From: an uncultured Mailhella sp.
Lineage (GTDB): Bacteria > Desulfobacterota > Desulfovibrionia > Desulfovibrionales > Desulfovibrionaceae
Length of the DNA stretch: 64,000 nucleotides
Reading direction: 5' to 3'
Assembly: GCF_944324615.1 (NCBI RefSeq)
Contig: NZ_CALUWY010000004.1
Span: 1 to 64,000 of the forward strand
Within the stretch, counting starts at the first letter, position 1. Every line of letters begins with the position of its first letter. The notes below the pieces were generated by a model. It saw nothing but the letters and a program-made list of their open reading frames with translations. It did not search any database and had not been told where the DNA came from. Positions 22,117-29,466 of this stretch are shown piece after piece. Both the position numbers and the translations under genes were made by a program.

Positions 22117-22764
22117 TCAGAGTTCCTTGTGACAGAACCACCAGTCGAAGCCTTCGTATTCCTTCAGCCTTGTTCCGGCACTTTTCCGGTCTCCGGCCGG
22201 AGGCACGATGACGCGGTCGTCGATGAGCTCGTTGTGCGGCCAGCCTGCGGGCATGGCGCAGCCGCGGCTGTCGGAAATCTGCAAGGCTTCCAGGGCGCGG
22301 AGTATTTCATCCATGTTCCTGCCCACTTCCTGCGGATAATAGAGCATGAGCCGCACCATGCCCTGCAGGTCCACCAGAAAGACCGCGCGCACCGTGTTGT
22401 TGCCCTTGCCGGGATGGATCATGCCGAGCTTCATGGCTATTTCGCCCCGGTCGTCGGCAATGACGGGAAATTCGATGTTCACGCCGAGCTTTTCCTGTAT
22501 CCAGTCCAGCCACTTGATGTGGGAGAAGACCTGATCGACGGAAAGCCCCACCAGCATGGCGTTCAGCGCGGCAAATTTCTGAAGTCTGTTCTGAAAGGCC
22601 ACGAATTCCGTGGTGCATACGGGGGTGAAATCCGCAGGATGACTGAAGAAGACAAGTCATTTTCCCCGGCTGTCCTCCGGCAGGCTGATGGGACCGGAGG
22701 TGCTTTGGGCCTTGATGTTCGGGAAGGGATGCCCCAGCAGGAGCATGGTGCAGGTTGTTTCCAT
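22117..22764 (-). pseudogene. Peroxiredoxin (Prx6/AhpC-TSA type) interrupted by an in-frame TGA
   Basis: Read from ATG 22764 (behind AAAGGAG) the frame encodes a complete 1-Cys/Prx6-type peroxiredoxin of 215 codons. After ...EDSRGK comes TGA (22657-22659, codon 36), then [18 protein letters not shown] with the peroxidatic Cys50. Relatives have Trp at this place (GKW-LF-SHPADF), so one TGG-to-TGA change explains it. All other parts are intact, including the C-terminal WWFCHKEL with a second cysteine. It may be a recent nonsense mutation, a read-through site (TGA followed by C) or a sequencing error. A restart at GTG 22602 would lose the active site. Function if made: reduction of peroxides. 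Confidence 0.75.
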
Positions 22765-22779
22765 ACATGCTCCTTTTAT

Positions 22780-22794
22780 TGAAAATGATTTTCA
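22780..22794. promoter_or_regulatory. Fur/PerR-like 7-1-7 operator
   Basis: TGAAAATGATTTTCA is a perfect 7-1-7 palindrome 15 bases before the peroxiredoxin start, in an AT-rich stretch. Its form matches Fur-superfamily boxes (Fur TGATAATnATTATCA; PerR TTATAATnATTATAA). Next to a peroxide-detoxifying gene, PerR is the more likely user, which is inference. Confidence 0.65.
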
Positions 22795-22944
22795 TTTTTT
22801 ATTTAAAAACTTTTTCTTGTCAACAGGCATGGTTATGCTGTCATCATGGGTCGGTCAGGAAACGCATGTCACGGTCAGGAAGGCGGCCCGGCATGTGGAA
22901 GGAGCCGTGTATGCCGGCGCTGCAGCGCCGCGGAAGGGGGAACG

Positions 22945-23451
22945 ATGAAGGAACTTGTTTTCGTCAACGGTACCATGGGGGTGGGGAAAAGCACCGTATG
23001 TGCGGAGCTTCTTTCCCTGCTTGCTCCGGCCGTGTTTCTCGACGGCGACTGGTGCTGGAACATGTCGCCTTTTGTGGTGAATGAGGAAACGCGCGCCATG
23101 GTGCTGGACAATGCCGCCCATGTTCTGAACAGTTTCCTGCACTGTTCCGTGTACCGTTTTGTGCTTTTCTGCTGGGTGATGCACTCCCGCGATATTGTGG
23201 ATGAGGTGCTGGGCAGGCTCGACCTTGCCGGGGTGCGCTTCACCCTTGTCACGCTGACCTGTTCGAGGCAGGCCCTTGAGGCCCGCCTTCAGTCCGACAT
23301 CGCCCGGAAGAAACGAAGCCCGGGAGTGCTTTCCCGGAGTCTGGAGCGCCTGCCCCTGTATGCGGACATGGGAGGCGTCGTGGTGGATACGAGCGCCGTC
23401 ACGGCAGAGGAGGCCGCCCGGCGCATCGCACGGATGTTCATAAAAGTGTGA
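22945..23451 (+). CDS. Small P-loop kinase-like protein
   Basis: This 168-residue cytosolic protein has a Walker A motif GTMGVGKST at 9-17. It resembles AAA_33/shikimate-kinase-like nucleotide-binding proteins with a late Arg-containing lid (DIARKKRSPG). Such proteins phosphorylate small molecules or RNA ends, and no substrate can be named. ATG at 22945 follows GGAAGGGGG. It is divergent from the peroxiredoxin gene, so the Fur-like box lies upstream of both. Its stop codon is inside the hairpin at 23449-23477. Confidence 0.7.
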   Translation: MKELVFVNGTMGVGKSTVCAELLSLLAPAVFLDGDWCWNMSPFVVNEETRAMVLDNAAHVLNSFLHCSVYRFVLFCWVMHSRDIVDEVLGRLDLAGVRFTLVTLTCSRQALEARLQSDIARKKRSPGVLSRSLERLPLYADMGGVVVDTSAVTAEEAARRIARMFIKV

Positions 23452-23477
23452 CCAGTCTTATAAAGTTAGACTGGTCA
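23449..23477. terminator. Hairpin overlapping the stop of the P-loop gene
   Basis: Perfect 10-bp inverted repeat TGACCAGTCT/AGACTGGTCA, loop of 9. The first TGA is the stop codon. It lies between convergent genes and lacks a T-run, so termination is likely but inefficient by rule. Confidence 0.5.
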
Positions 23478-23501
23478 TACATAAGCCGGGCAGATACCGG
23501 A

Positions 23502-24149
23502 CTATCTGGCAATTTCCCAGATGGAGACGGGCACAGGTACATCCTGCTCCGTGAGCGGGGAGACGGGAAGCGTGCACAGGCGTTTGTGGCGCAGGCCGTG
23601 GTCGGGCAGAATGTCGAGCAGGTGATGGAACACGTCCCTGCCGGGTTCCGATATCCAGGCGCGGCCGCCCCTGGGCAGCATGGAGGCGAGAAAGGCCGCG
23701 ATGGGTCCGGCGAAGTCTTTTTCATACATGATGTCTCCGGCCCAGATGCGGGAGAAGCTTTCGGGCGGGAACGTGGGGTTGCGCCAGTCCATGACCGTGA
23801 AGTTCACGCCTTCGATGCCGTTGAGCACGGCATTGATTTTTGCGTATTCCAGGGCCTCCTTTTCATAATCCATGGCCGTGACCTCGGCTCCGAGCCACTG
23901 GCCGAGAAGGGCGGTGAAGCCCAGACCGCAGCCCATGTCGAGGCACGATCTGCCTTTGATGTCGTCCTGCATTTCCGCCAGCCATCCGGCCAGAGCCAGG
24001 GAAGAGGGCCATATTTCGTTCCAGTAGGGGGCCTCCTGTCCTTCCTTTTCGTCCATGGCGGCCCAGAGCTTGTCCATATCGGCGCGGCGTATGTGCCAGA
24101 TACGTCCGCAGGACTGGAAGAGGCGGTCGAAGGGGGTGAAGCGTTCCAT
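23502..24149 (-). CDS. Class I SAM-dependent methyltransferase (METTL/NNT1-like)
   Basis: This 215-residue protein has the SAM-binding motif I LDMGCGLGFTALL and a DYEKEALEYAKIN acidic loop. EIWPSSLALAGWL in the N-terminal part is characteristic of METTL-type lysine or small-protein methyltransferases. The following GDIMYEKD region corresponds to motif IV. ATG at 24149 is preceded by AAGGAAC; the much longer open frame upstream has low-complexity content. The target is unknown. It is convergent with the P-loop gene. Confidence 0.8.
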   Translation of the reverse strand: MERFTPFDRLFQSCGRIWHIRRADMDKLWAAMDEKEGQEAPYWNEIWPSSLALAGWLAEMQDDIKGRSCLDMGCGLGFTALLGQWLGAEVTAMDYEKEALEYAKINAVLNGIEGVNFTVMDWRNPTFPPESFSRIWAGDIMYEKDFAGPIAAFLASMLPRGGRAWISEPGRDVFHHLLDILPDHGLRHKRLCTLPVSPLTEQDVPVPVSIWEIAR

Positions 24150-24534
24150 GTATGTTCCTTGAGAGAGGGGTGAGGGTGAAGGGGGCGTCTTTTCCGGACG
24201 GAGTTTTCTCTCCGGCATTACCGGGAAGAAAGGCTCCATGCCTTTGCCTTGGAAAGGCGTCCGGAGCAATGCGGCGGGGCTGCCCTGCGGCCCGCATCTT
24301 CGCCGCTTCGGCAGTATATGCTGCTCTTCGTCTGCGGGGAAGAGCCGGGAAGGGGGGCGGCAAAGGGCTTGCCGGTCGTCTGCAATAAGGGTATCATGCC
24401 CCTTCACCTTGGCTTTTCCCGAAGGGGAGGCCGTGTTCATGGTGTCCGTCCGGGGCGTCGGTTTTCTTTGTTGCCCCTTTTGAAACGCCGTGTGCGCTGC
24501 CGACGCGCCACGCACAGAGCAAAGCAGGTTTGAC
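24150..24534. other. Gene-free gap between divergent units
   Basis: This 385-base stretch lies between the methyltransferase and the EPSPS-like gene, and must hold both promoters. I see no convincing gene, terminator or named operator in it. Confidence 0.5.
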
Positions 24535-26355
24535 ATGGATAATAGGGGTGAGGACAGAAAGGATTTCGCCAGGCGTCCCTTCAGAAAAAACGAGGGTGAA
24601 CGCGGCGAGAACCGCCGCAGAGAATATGCGGACGGCGGACGTCCGCGCCGTTTTGAGCGCGGAGACGACGAGAAGCGGGAAGGCCGCAGGGAATTTCGGA
24701 ACGATCGTCCGCGCACGGACCGCGCGGCTTCGCGCGGGCGCGATCTCGGCGCGCTCATGGATCTGGACAACGACATTCTGCATCTTGTGGTGCGCCGCGC
24801 CCAGATGCTTGCCCGCCTGCGCAGCGGCGGCCGCCTCGCTCCCGAAACGGAAAAGACTCTGCGTACCGCATGGGAAAGCAAGGCCGCGCGTCTTGCCCGC
24901 GACAACCGTCTTTCCCGCGATCTGTTCGTGCTTCTGCAGGCCATCGAACCCATGACGCGCATGGAGGAAGAGCAGGGCTACTACAATCTTTCTCCCAACG
25001 GCGAAGCCGTGGACATCCACATCCCTGCTCCTTCCGATACCGTGGCCGCCCGCTGCTGGCTGGCCGTGGCCGCCGCCTCCGGTCAGGAAACCACCCTTTC
25101 CCGCGTGCCCCTCACCGACGCCGTGGTGAGCTCCGTCAAGGTGCTCAATCAGCTGGGCGGTCTGCTGCGCTGGGAGGAAAACGGCGAGGTGCAGAGCCGT
25201 GCGGGCAAGGGACTTGTCCGCAACCTGGACAAGGTCATCCATGTGGGCGACGACGCCTTCAACCTCTGGCTCGTCATCGCGCTCTGCGTGGGCATGCCCG
25301 CAAGGCTCAAGCTTACGGGCGACAGCTCCCTGCGCTTCATCGACATTGCGCCCCTGCGTCATTTCCTGCCGCAGCTCGGCGTGCGCCTGACCAACGTCAT
25401 TCCTTCGCAGGACGGCCTGCCCGTGCGCATGGAATGCTCCGGCCTCATGCCCCGCGAAGTCCGCATTGCGGACGATCTGCCCGAAGATTTCGTGGCCGCG
25501 CTGGTGCTTGCCGCTCCCTTCTGGGAAGGGGACTGCAGACTGGTGCTGCCCGAGAAGGAACCCCGTCTTCTGCCCCTCGTGCTGGATGTGCTTTCCGGCT
25601 GCGGCGTGAAGTTCACCCGCAACGGGCGTGAACTCACCGTGGAACGCGGCGCAGTTTCCGTGCCCGCGCAGCCCGTGGTGCCCATGGACGCCGCCGTGGC
25701 GGCCACCATTCTCATGCTGCCCGGCTTCAACGGCGGCACGGCGGAGCTGGAAGGCGTGTGGGGCGGCGGTACCGCCTGCTCTCTGGTGGAAAAGATTCTG
25801 CGCGGCGCCGGACTCAACGTGAAGTACGGCGCGCAGAAGGTGACGTGCACCGGCAAGGAGCGCGAAACCTCCGCTCCCGCTCCCGAAGTCATGGCCGACG
25901 TGCTTGCCCTCTGCCCCTCTCTTCTGCCTCTGTGCACGGTGATCATGGCCGCTGCGGTGCATGAGGGTGCGAGTGTTTCCCTGCCCGCGCTTTCGGAAGA
26001 AGACAGGCATCTTGTCACGGCCTTCCTTGCCCGCTGCGGCGTGGTGGAAAAGGACGGCGTCCTTGCGGCCGTGGAAGACACCGTTCCCGGCTCCTGGGTG
26101 GCTCCTTCCGCGCACTGGGCCATGGCCTATGCCCTCGGCGCTTTTCTGAAGCCCAACCTGCACCTTTCCAACCCCGGTGTGATGACGAGCCTCTTCCCCC
26201 TGTTCTGGAACCTGTACAACACCCTTCCCCGCCCCGAACTCAAGCGCAAATCCGATCAGGAGGTAGAAGATGCCAAGCCCGCAAGAAGGAGAGTCATCGC
26301 CCAGGGAGTCTATGGAGAGCTTCCTCCTGAAGCCTCTGCCGGAGACGATTTCTGA
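24535..26355 (+). CDS. Arg-rich, chorismate-mutase-like/EPSP-synthase-like fusion protein
   Basis: This 606-residue protein has three parts. Residues 1-70 are Arg/Glu/Asp/Gly-rich and probably disordered. Residues 72-140 form an AroQ-like helical segment (LDNDILHLVVRRAQMLARL). Residues 155-565 resemble EPSP synthase, with LTGDSSLRFIDIAPL echoing the family's LTGD-RLR-RP. Key EPSPS motifs are altered: the GSKS site reads APSDTVAAR (165-173) and the NAGTAMR site reads GDDAFNLW (238-245). It may be a catalytically dead homolog or a very divergent AroA. ATG follows CAGG. A small gene overlaps its 3' end. If no other aroA exists in the genome, the divergent-enzyme reading gains weight. Confidence 0.7.
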   Translation: MDNRGEDRKDFARRPFRKNEGERGENRRREYADGGRPRRFERGDDEKREGRREFRNDRPRTDRAASRGRDLGALMDLDNDILHLVVRRAQMLARLRSGGRLAPETEKTLRTAWESKAARLARDNRLSRDLFVLLQAIEPMTRMEEEQGYYNLSPNGEAVDIHIPAPSDTVAARCWLAVAAASGQETTLSRVPLTDAVVSSVKVLNQLGGLLRWEENGEVQSRAGKGLVRNLDKVIHVGDDAFNLWLVIALCVGMPARLKLTGDSSLRFIDIAPLRHFLPQLGVRLTNVIPSQDGLPVRMECSGLMPREVRIADDLPEDFVAALVLAAPFWEGDCRLVLPEKEPRLLPLVLDVLSGCGVKFTRNGRELTVERGAVSVPAQPVVPMDAAVAATILMLPGFNGGTAELEGVWGGGTACSLVEKILRGAGLNVKYGAQKVTCTGKERETSAPAPEVMADVLALCPSLLPLCTVIMAAAVHEGASVSLPALSEEDRHLVTAFLARCGVVEKDGVLAAVEDTVPGSWVAPSAHWAMAYALGAFLKPNLHLSNPGVMTSLFPLFWNLYNTLPRPELKRKSDQEVEDAKPARRRVIAQGVYGELPPEASAGDDF

Positions 26356-26566
26356 GCTTGAGGCCCAGATGGACCTCATCTCGTCGGAACAGAAGCGCTG
26401 CTTTGAGGCGATACGGCGGCTCATGGACGCCGAAGACGTGGAAAAGGGCATTGTGTTTCCGCAGGAGATTCATGAGCTGCATCAGCGCAAGAACATGCTG
26501 GAAACCCACATGCAGTACCGCCGTGTGCGCATCAACCGCCTGAAGATGTGGAAGGGGATAAAGTAG
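26270..26566 (+). CDS. Small coiled-coil conserved-hypothetical protein
   Basis: This 98-residue charged protein is largely helical by composition (ETISELEAQMDLISSEQKR, then ELHQRKNMLETHMQYRRVRI). It is likely a coiled coil, with no recognised domain. It starts inside the upstream gene and overlaps it by 86 bases in another frame. A strong AGGAGGT site sits 5-6 bases before its ATG, which argues that it is real and translationally coupled. A terminator follows. Function unknown; a structural or adaptor role with the upstream protein is only a guess. Confidence 0.7.
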   Translation: MPSPQEGESSPRESMESFLLKPLPETISELEAQMDLISSEQKRCFEAIRRLMDAEDVEKGIVFPQEIHELHQRKNMLETHMQYRRVRINRLKMWKGIK

Positions 26567-26603
26567 TTCCTCCGCCCATCCGTTTCATCTGAGAGCCCGT
26601 TGC

Positions 26604-26632
26604 AACGCGGGAAGGTTCCGCCTTCCCGCGTT
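26604..26632 (+). terminator. Terminator after the EPSPS-like operon
   Basis: Perfect 12-bp stem AACGCGGGAAGG/CCTTCCCGCGTT (26604-26615 with 26621-26632), loop TTCCG. No T-run follows, so it may work partly as an RNA-stabilising hairpin. Confidence 0.65.
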
Positions 26633-26670
26633 CATGCGGGCTTCGGCATAAACGCTCCAGTGAGGATATC

Positions 26671-27369
26671 ATGAGCGAACAAACAAACTGCCGCCAGTGC
26701 GGAACCTGCTGCCGCAAGGGCGGCCCCGCACTGCACAAGGAAGACGCCCCCCTTCTGGAGGAGGGCGTGCTTCAGCTCCAGGATCTGTGCACGTTCCGCG
26801 CAGGCGAGCTCGTGCGCGACACCTCCAACGACCATGTGGTTCCCCTTCCTGAAGAAATCGTGAAGATCGCCGCGCCCTTCGGTTCCCGTCCCGACGACTG
26901 GACCTGCCGTTTTCTCATGGAGGACAACCGCTGTTTCATCCACGGCAGGCACCCTGCCGAATGCCGGGCGCTTTTCTGCGAAGATCCGGCGGCGCTTCTT
27001 TCCATGCAGGGAGAAGACAGGCTGGACCGCGCGGCCATTCTTGAGCTGCTTCATGCCCCTCAGTGGCTGGCCGATTCCGTGAAGGCGCATGAGGAACGCT
27101 GCAACTATGCCGACCTCACGGATATCGCCTCCCGCCTGGAAACGGAGGAAGAGGCGCGCCGCGCTCTTGTGCAGGTGGTGGAATACGACAGGGCCTTCCG
27201 GGAACTTATGATGGAAAAGGGCAACGTGCGCAGGGAAATGCTGGACTTTCTGTTCGGCCGTCCGCTCATGCACACGGTCATCATGTTCGGCATCGACGCC
27301 AGGCACAACGCCGACGGCGGCATTACCCTTGTGCAGACCACAAAAGCCACACTGAAGAGGCAAGCATGA
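26671..27369 (+). CDS. YkgJ-type cysteine-cluster protein (metal or Fe-S binding)
   Basis: This 232-residue protein has the CxxCGxCC motif at the start (NCRQCGTCCRKGG) and later cysteines in WTCRFL, RCFIHG and ECRALFC. This is the arrangement of the UPF0153/YkgJ family, thought to bind iron or zinc. ATG at 26671 follows TGAGGA. Its stop overlaps the start of hldD by 4 bases (ATGA), so the two are translationally coupled. Function within heptose metabolism is not evident. Confidence 0.8.
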   Translation: MSEQTNCRQCGTCCRKGGPALHKEDAPLLEEGVLQLQDLCTFRAGELVRDTSNDHVVPLPEEIVKIAAPFGSRPDDWTCRFLMEDNRCFIHGRHPAECRALFCEDPAALLSMQGEDRLDRAAILELLHAPQWLADSVKAHEERCNYADLTDIASRLETEEEARRALVQVVEYDRAFRELMMEKGNVRREMLDFLFGRPLMHTVIMFGIDARHNADGGITLVQTTKATLKRQA

Positions 27370-28346
27370 TCATCGTTACCGGCGGCGCCGGCCTCATCGG
27401 CGCGAACATGATATGGGAACTGAACAGGCAGGGCGAGGACGACATCCTTGTGGTGGACAATCTCGCCTCCACGGAAAAGTGGAAGAACCTCTCCCACCTG
27501 CGCTACAGCAACTACATGCACCGCGACAAATTCCTTGAGGAACTTCGTTCCGGCAAGAAGCTGGAAGGCGTGGACTGCGTGATCCACATGGGGGCCTGCT
27601 CCTCCACCACGGAACGCAACGCCGATTTTCTCATGGAGAACAACTTCCACTACACGGTGGAACTGTGCCTTGCCTCCCTGGAGGCCGGTGCGCGCTTCAT
27701 CACCGCAAGCAGCGCCGCCACCTACGGCGACGGGGAACTCGGCTTTTCCGATGCTCTGGACATCATGCCGAAGCTCCGCCCGCTGAACATGTACGGCTAC
27801 TCCAAGAAGCTGTTCGATTTGTGGTGCCTGCGTCACAAGCTTCTCGGCGAAGTGGTGAACCTCAAGTTCTTCAACGTGTACGGGCCGGATGAATACCACA
27901 AGGGCAGCATGATGAGCATGGTCTGCCGTGCCGTGCCGCAGGTGAAGGAAACCGGGAAGATCCGCCTCTTCAAGTCCGACAATCCCCAGTACGGCGACGG
28001 CGAATCCGTGCGCGACTTCGTGTACTCCAAGGACTGCGCGGCCCTCATGCGCTGGTTCATGGAAACGCCTTCCTGCAACGGCATCTTCAACGTGGGCACG
28101 GGCCATGCCCGCAGCTGGAACGACCTTGCGCGCGCCGTGTTCTCCTCCATGGACAGGGAAGAGAATATCGAATACTTCGACATGCCCGAACACCTCAAGG
28201 GCAAGTACCAGTATTTCACCGAGGCCGACATGTCCTGGCTTGAACGCGAGGGCTGCCCCGTGAAGTTCCATTCTCTGGAAGAAGGTGTGGACGACTACGT
28301 CCGCAACTATCTCATGCAGGATGATCCCTATCTCTGCACCCTGTAG
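27366..28346 (+). CDS. hldD: ADP-L-glycero-D-manno-heptose 6-epimerase
   Basis: This 326-residue NAD(P)-dependent epimerase of the extended SDR type makes ADP-L-glycero-D-manno-heptose for the lipopolysaccharide inner core. It shows the TGGAGLIGANM nucleotide motif, SSAATYGDG with the active-site Ser, and MYGYSKKLFD with the Tyr-Lys pair. FNVYGPDEYHKGSMMS is typical of HldD. It starts within the stop of the YkgJ-like gene and ends at a strong terminator. It implies a Gram-negative envelope with heptose-containing LPS. Confidence 0.93.
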   Translation: MIIVTGGAGLIGANMIWELNRQGEDDILVVDNLASTEKWKNLSHLRYSNYMHRDKFLEELRSGKKLEGVDCVIHMGACSSTTERNADFLMENNFHYTVELCLASLEAGARFITASSAATYGDGELGFSDALDIMPKLRPLNMYGYSKKLFDLWCLRHKLLGEVVNLKFFNVYGPDEYHKGSMMSMVCRAVPQVKETGKIRLFKSDNPQYGDGESVRDFVYSKDCAALMRWFMETPSCNGIFNVGTGHARSWNDLARAVFSSMDREENIEYFDMPEHLKGKYQYFTEADMSWLEREGCPVKFHSLEEGVDDYVRNYLMQDDPYLCTL

Positions 28347-28364
28347 TTTTCTGTGCGGAATACA

Positions 28365-28408
28365 GAGGCGGGCCTCTTCCCGGAATCGGGAGGAGGCCCG
28401 CTTTTTTA
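28365..28408 (+). terminator. Rho-independent terminator of hldD
   Basis: Long stem from GCGGGCCTC (28368-28376) to GAGGCCCGC (28393-28401), extended by an inner TTCCCG/CGGGAG stem, followed by six T. The 28409-28575 gap to the next, convergent gene holds a further GC hairpin (28491-28519) but no gene. Confidence 0.9.
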
Positions 28409-28575
28409 CGGCCCTGGCGGCGTGCCGTCTTTCAGAACGCGGAAAGGGTGGCAGGGAACCTTCGTGGCGTTCCGTACGGCAGTGGGCAGACCCGCCGCAC
28501 GGGGACATGGAGCGGCGGGCGTCTTCCGGAGCGCAGATGAGGCAGAATCAGAGCGCTGCGGGGTGACGTTGCCGC

Positions 28576-29433
28576 CTAGCCGCGTACAAGGTCCGTCCCC
28601 AGCAGCTTTTCCGCATTGCCGTGGAAGAATTTTTCCTTGTGCTCTTCGGAAAAGCCGAAGCGTTCCACGTCGCGGACAGCCTGTTCCATGTTGTAGCAGG
28701 GGTATGCGGAACCGAACAGGATTCTTTCCCCGTCCAGCCAGCGCATGGCTTCGCCGTACATGGCGTTGCCGGGCGCGTCGGGGTTCAGCATGTACAGATC
28801 AGGCAGCAGCCACACGTTGGGGCACACCAGGCAGATGTTGAAGACGTGGGGAATCCAGGGATAGCAGCCGTGCGCAAGCACTATCTGCAGTCCGGGGAAG
28901 TCGTTGGCCACATGCTGCACGGCCGTGGGATCGGAGTAGTCCAGATTGCCCTGAAAGAAGCTCATGGTGAGCACCACGGGCAGTTTTGCCTTTTCGCAGC
29001 GGGCGTAGACAGGATAGAGAGCATTGGCGTCGGCATACCGGGGCGGCATGCAGTAGGCCGGTTCCATGGCGAAACCCCGGAAGCCCAGTTCGATGCAGCG
29101 TTCCAGCTCATCCATGGTCGCCGATATGCCCCGGGACACGTCCAGACTTCCGAAGGGAATGATTCTGTCGGGGTACTCCGTGGCGAGGGCGTGAACGTCG
29201 TCGTTGGAGACGGAGGCCATATCGTCGGGAACCTGTCGGCCGATGGCCACGCCCTTCCGGATGCCGGCGGCTTCCGCCTCCTGCCAGAACAGGTCCATGG
29301 ATTTTTCCCGGGCGGCCCTGCTGGGGATGCCGTGATGCTTCTGAGGCGCGGTTTCATTGCAGACGGGAGCATAGATTCCCAGACGGGTAAAGCTTCTGTA
29401 GGGCGGCCTCAGGCGAAAATCGAAGATATACAT
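28576..29433 (-). CDS. Amidohydrolase-2-fold protein with most metal ligands missing
   Basis: This 285-residue protein resembles PF04909 TIM-barrel amidohydrolases/decarboxylases (VLAHG, ILFGSAYP, HGNAEKLLG). The metal set is degraded. The N-terminal HxH reads RLR (Arg7, Arg9) and the mid-barrel His is absent in VVLTMSF. The terminal Asp of FGSDYP is Ala; only the His in VLAHG remains. It therefore probably does not use the usual zinc chemistry and may bind a substrate or catalyse a metal-free reaction. It is the last gene of the GRE operon, 33 bases after the transporter, with AAAGGAC before its ATG. It could act on the GRE product or be an accessory subunit. Confidence 0.78.
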   Translation of the reverse strand: MYIFDFRLRPPYRSFTRLGIYAPVCNETAPQKHHGIPSRAAREKSMDLFWQEAEAAGIRKGVAIGRQVPDDMASVSNDDVHALATEYPDRIIPFGSLDVSRGISATMDELERCIELGFRGFAMEPAYCMPPRYADANALYPVYARCEKAKLPVVLTMSFFQGNLDYSDPTAVQHVANDFPGLQIVLAHGCYPWIPHVFNICLVCPNVWLLPDLYMLNPDAPGNAMYGEAMRWLDGERILFGSAYPCYNMEQAVRDVERFGFSEEHKEKFFHGNAEKLLGTDLVRG

Positions 29434-29466
29434 GGTTGTTGTCCTTTATTGAAGGGAAATGTCGGA

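Noticed and set aside
22117-22764. Selenocysteine reading of the peroxiredoxin TGA
   Set aside because: The peroxidatic Cys (TPVCTTEF) is intact and the TGA sits where relatives have Trp, so Sec is not expected there.
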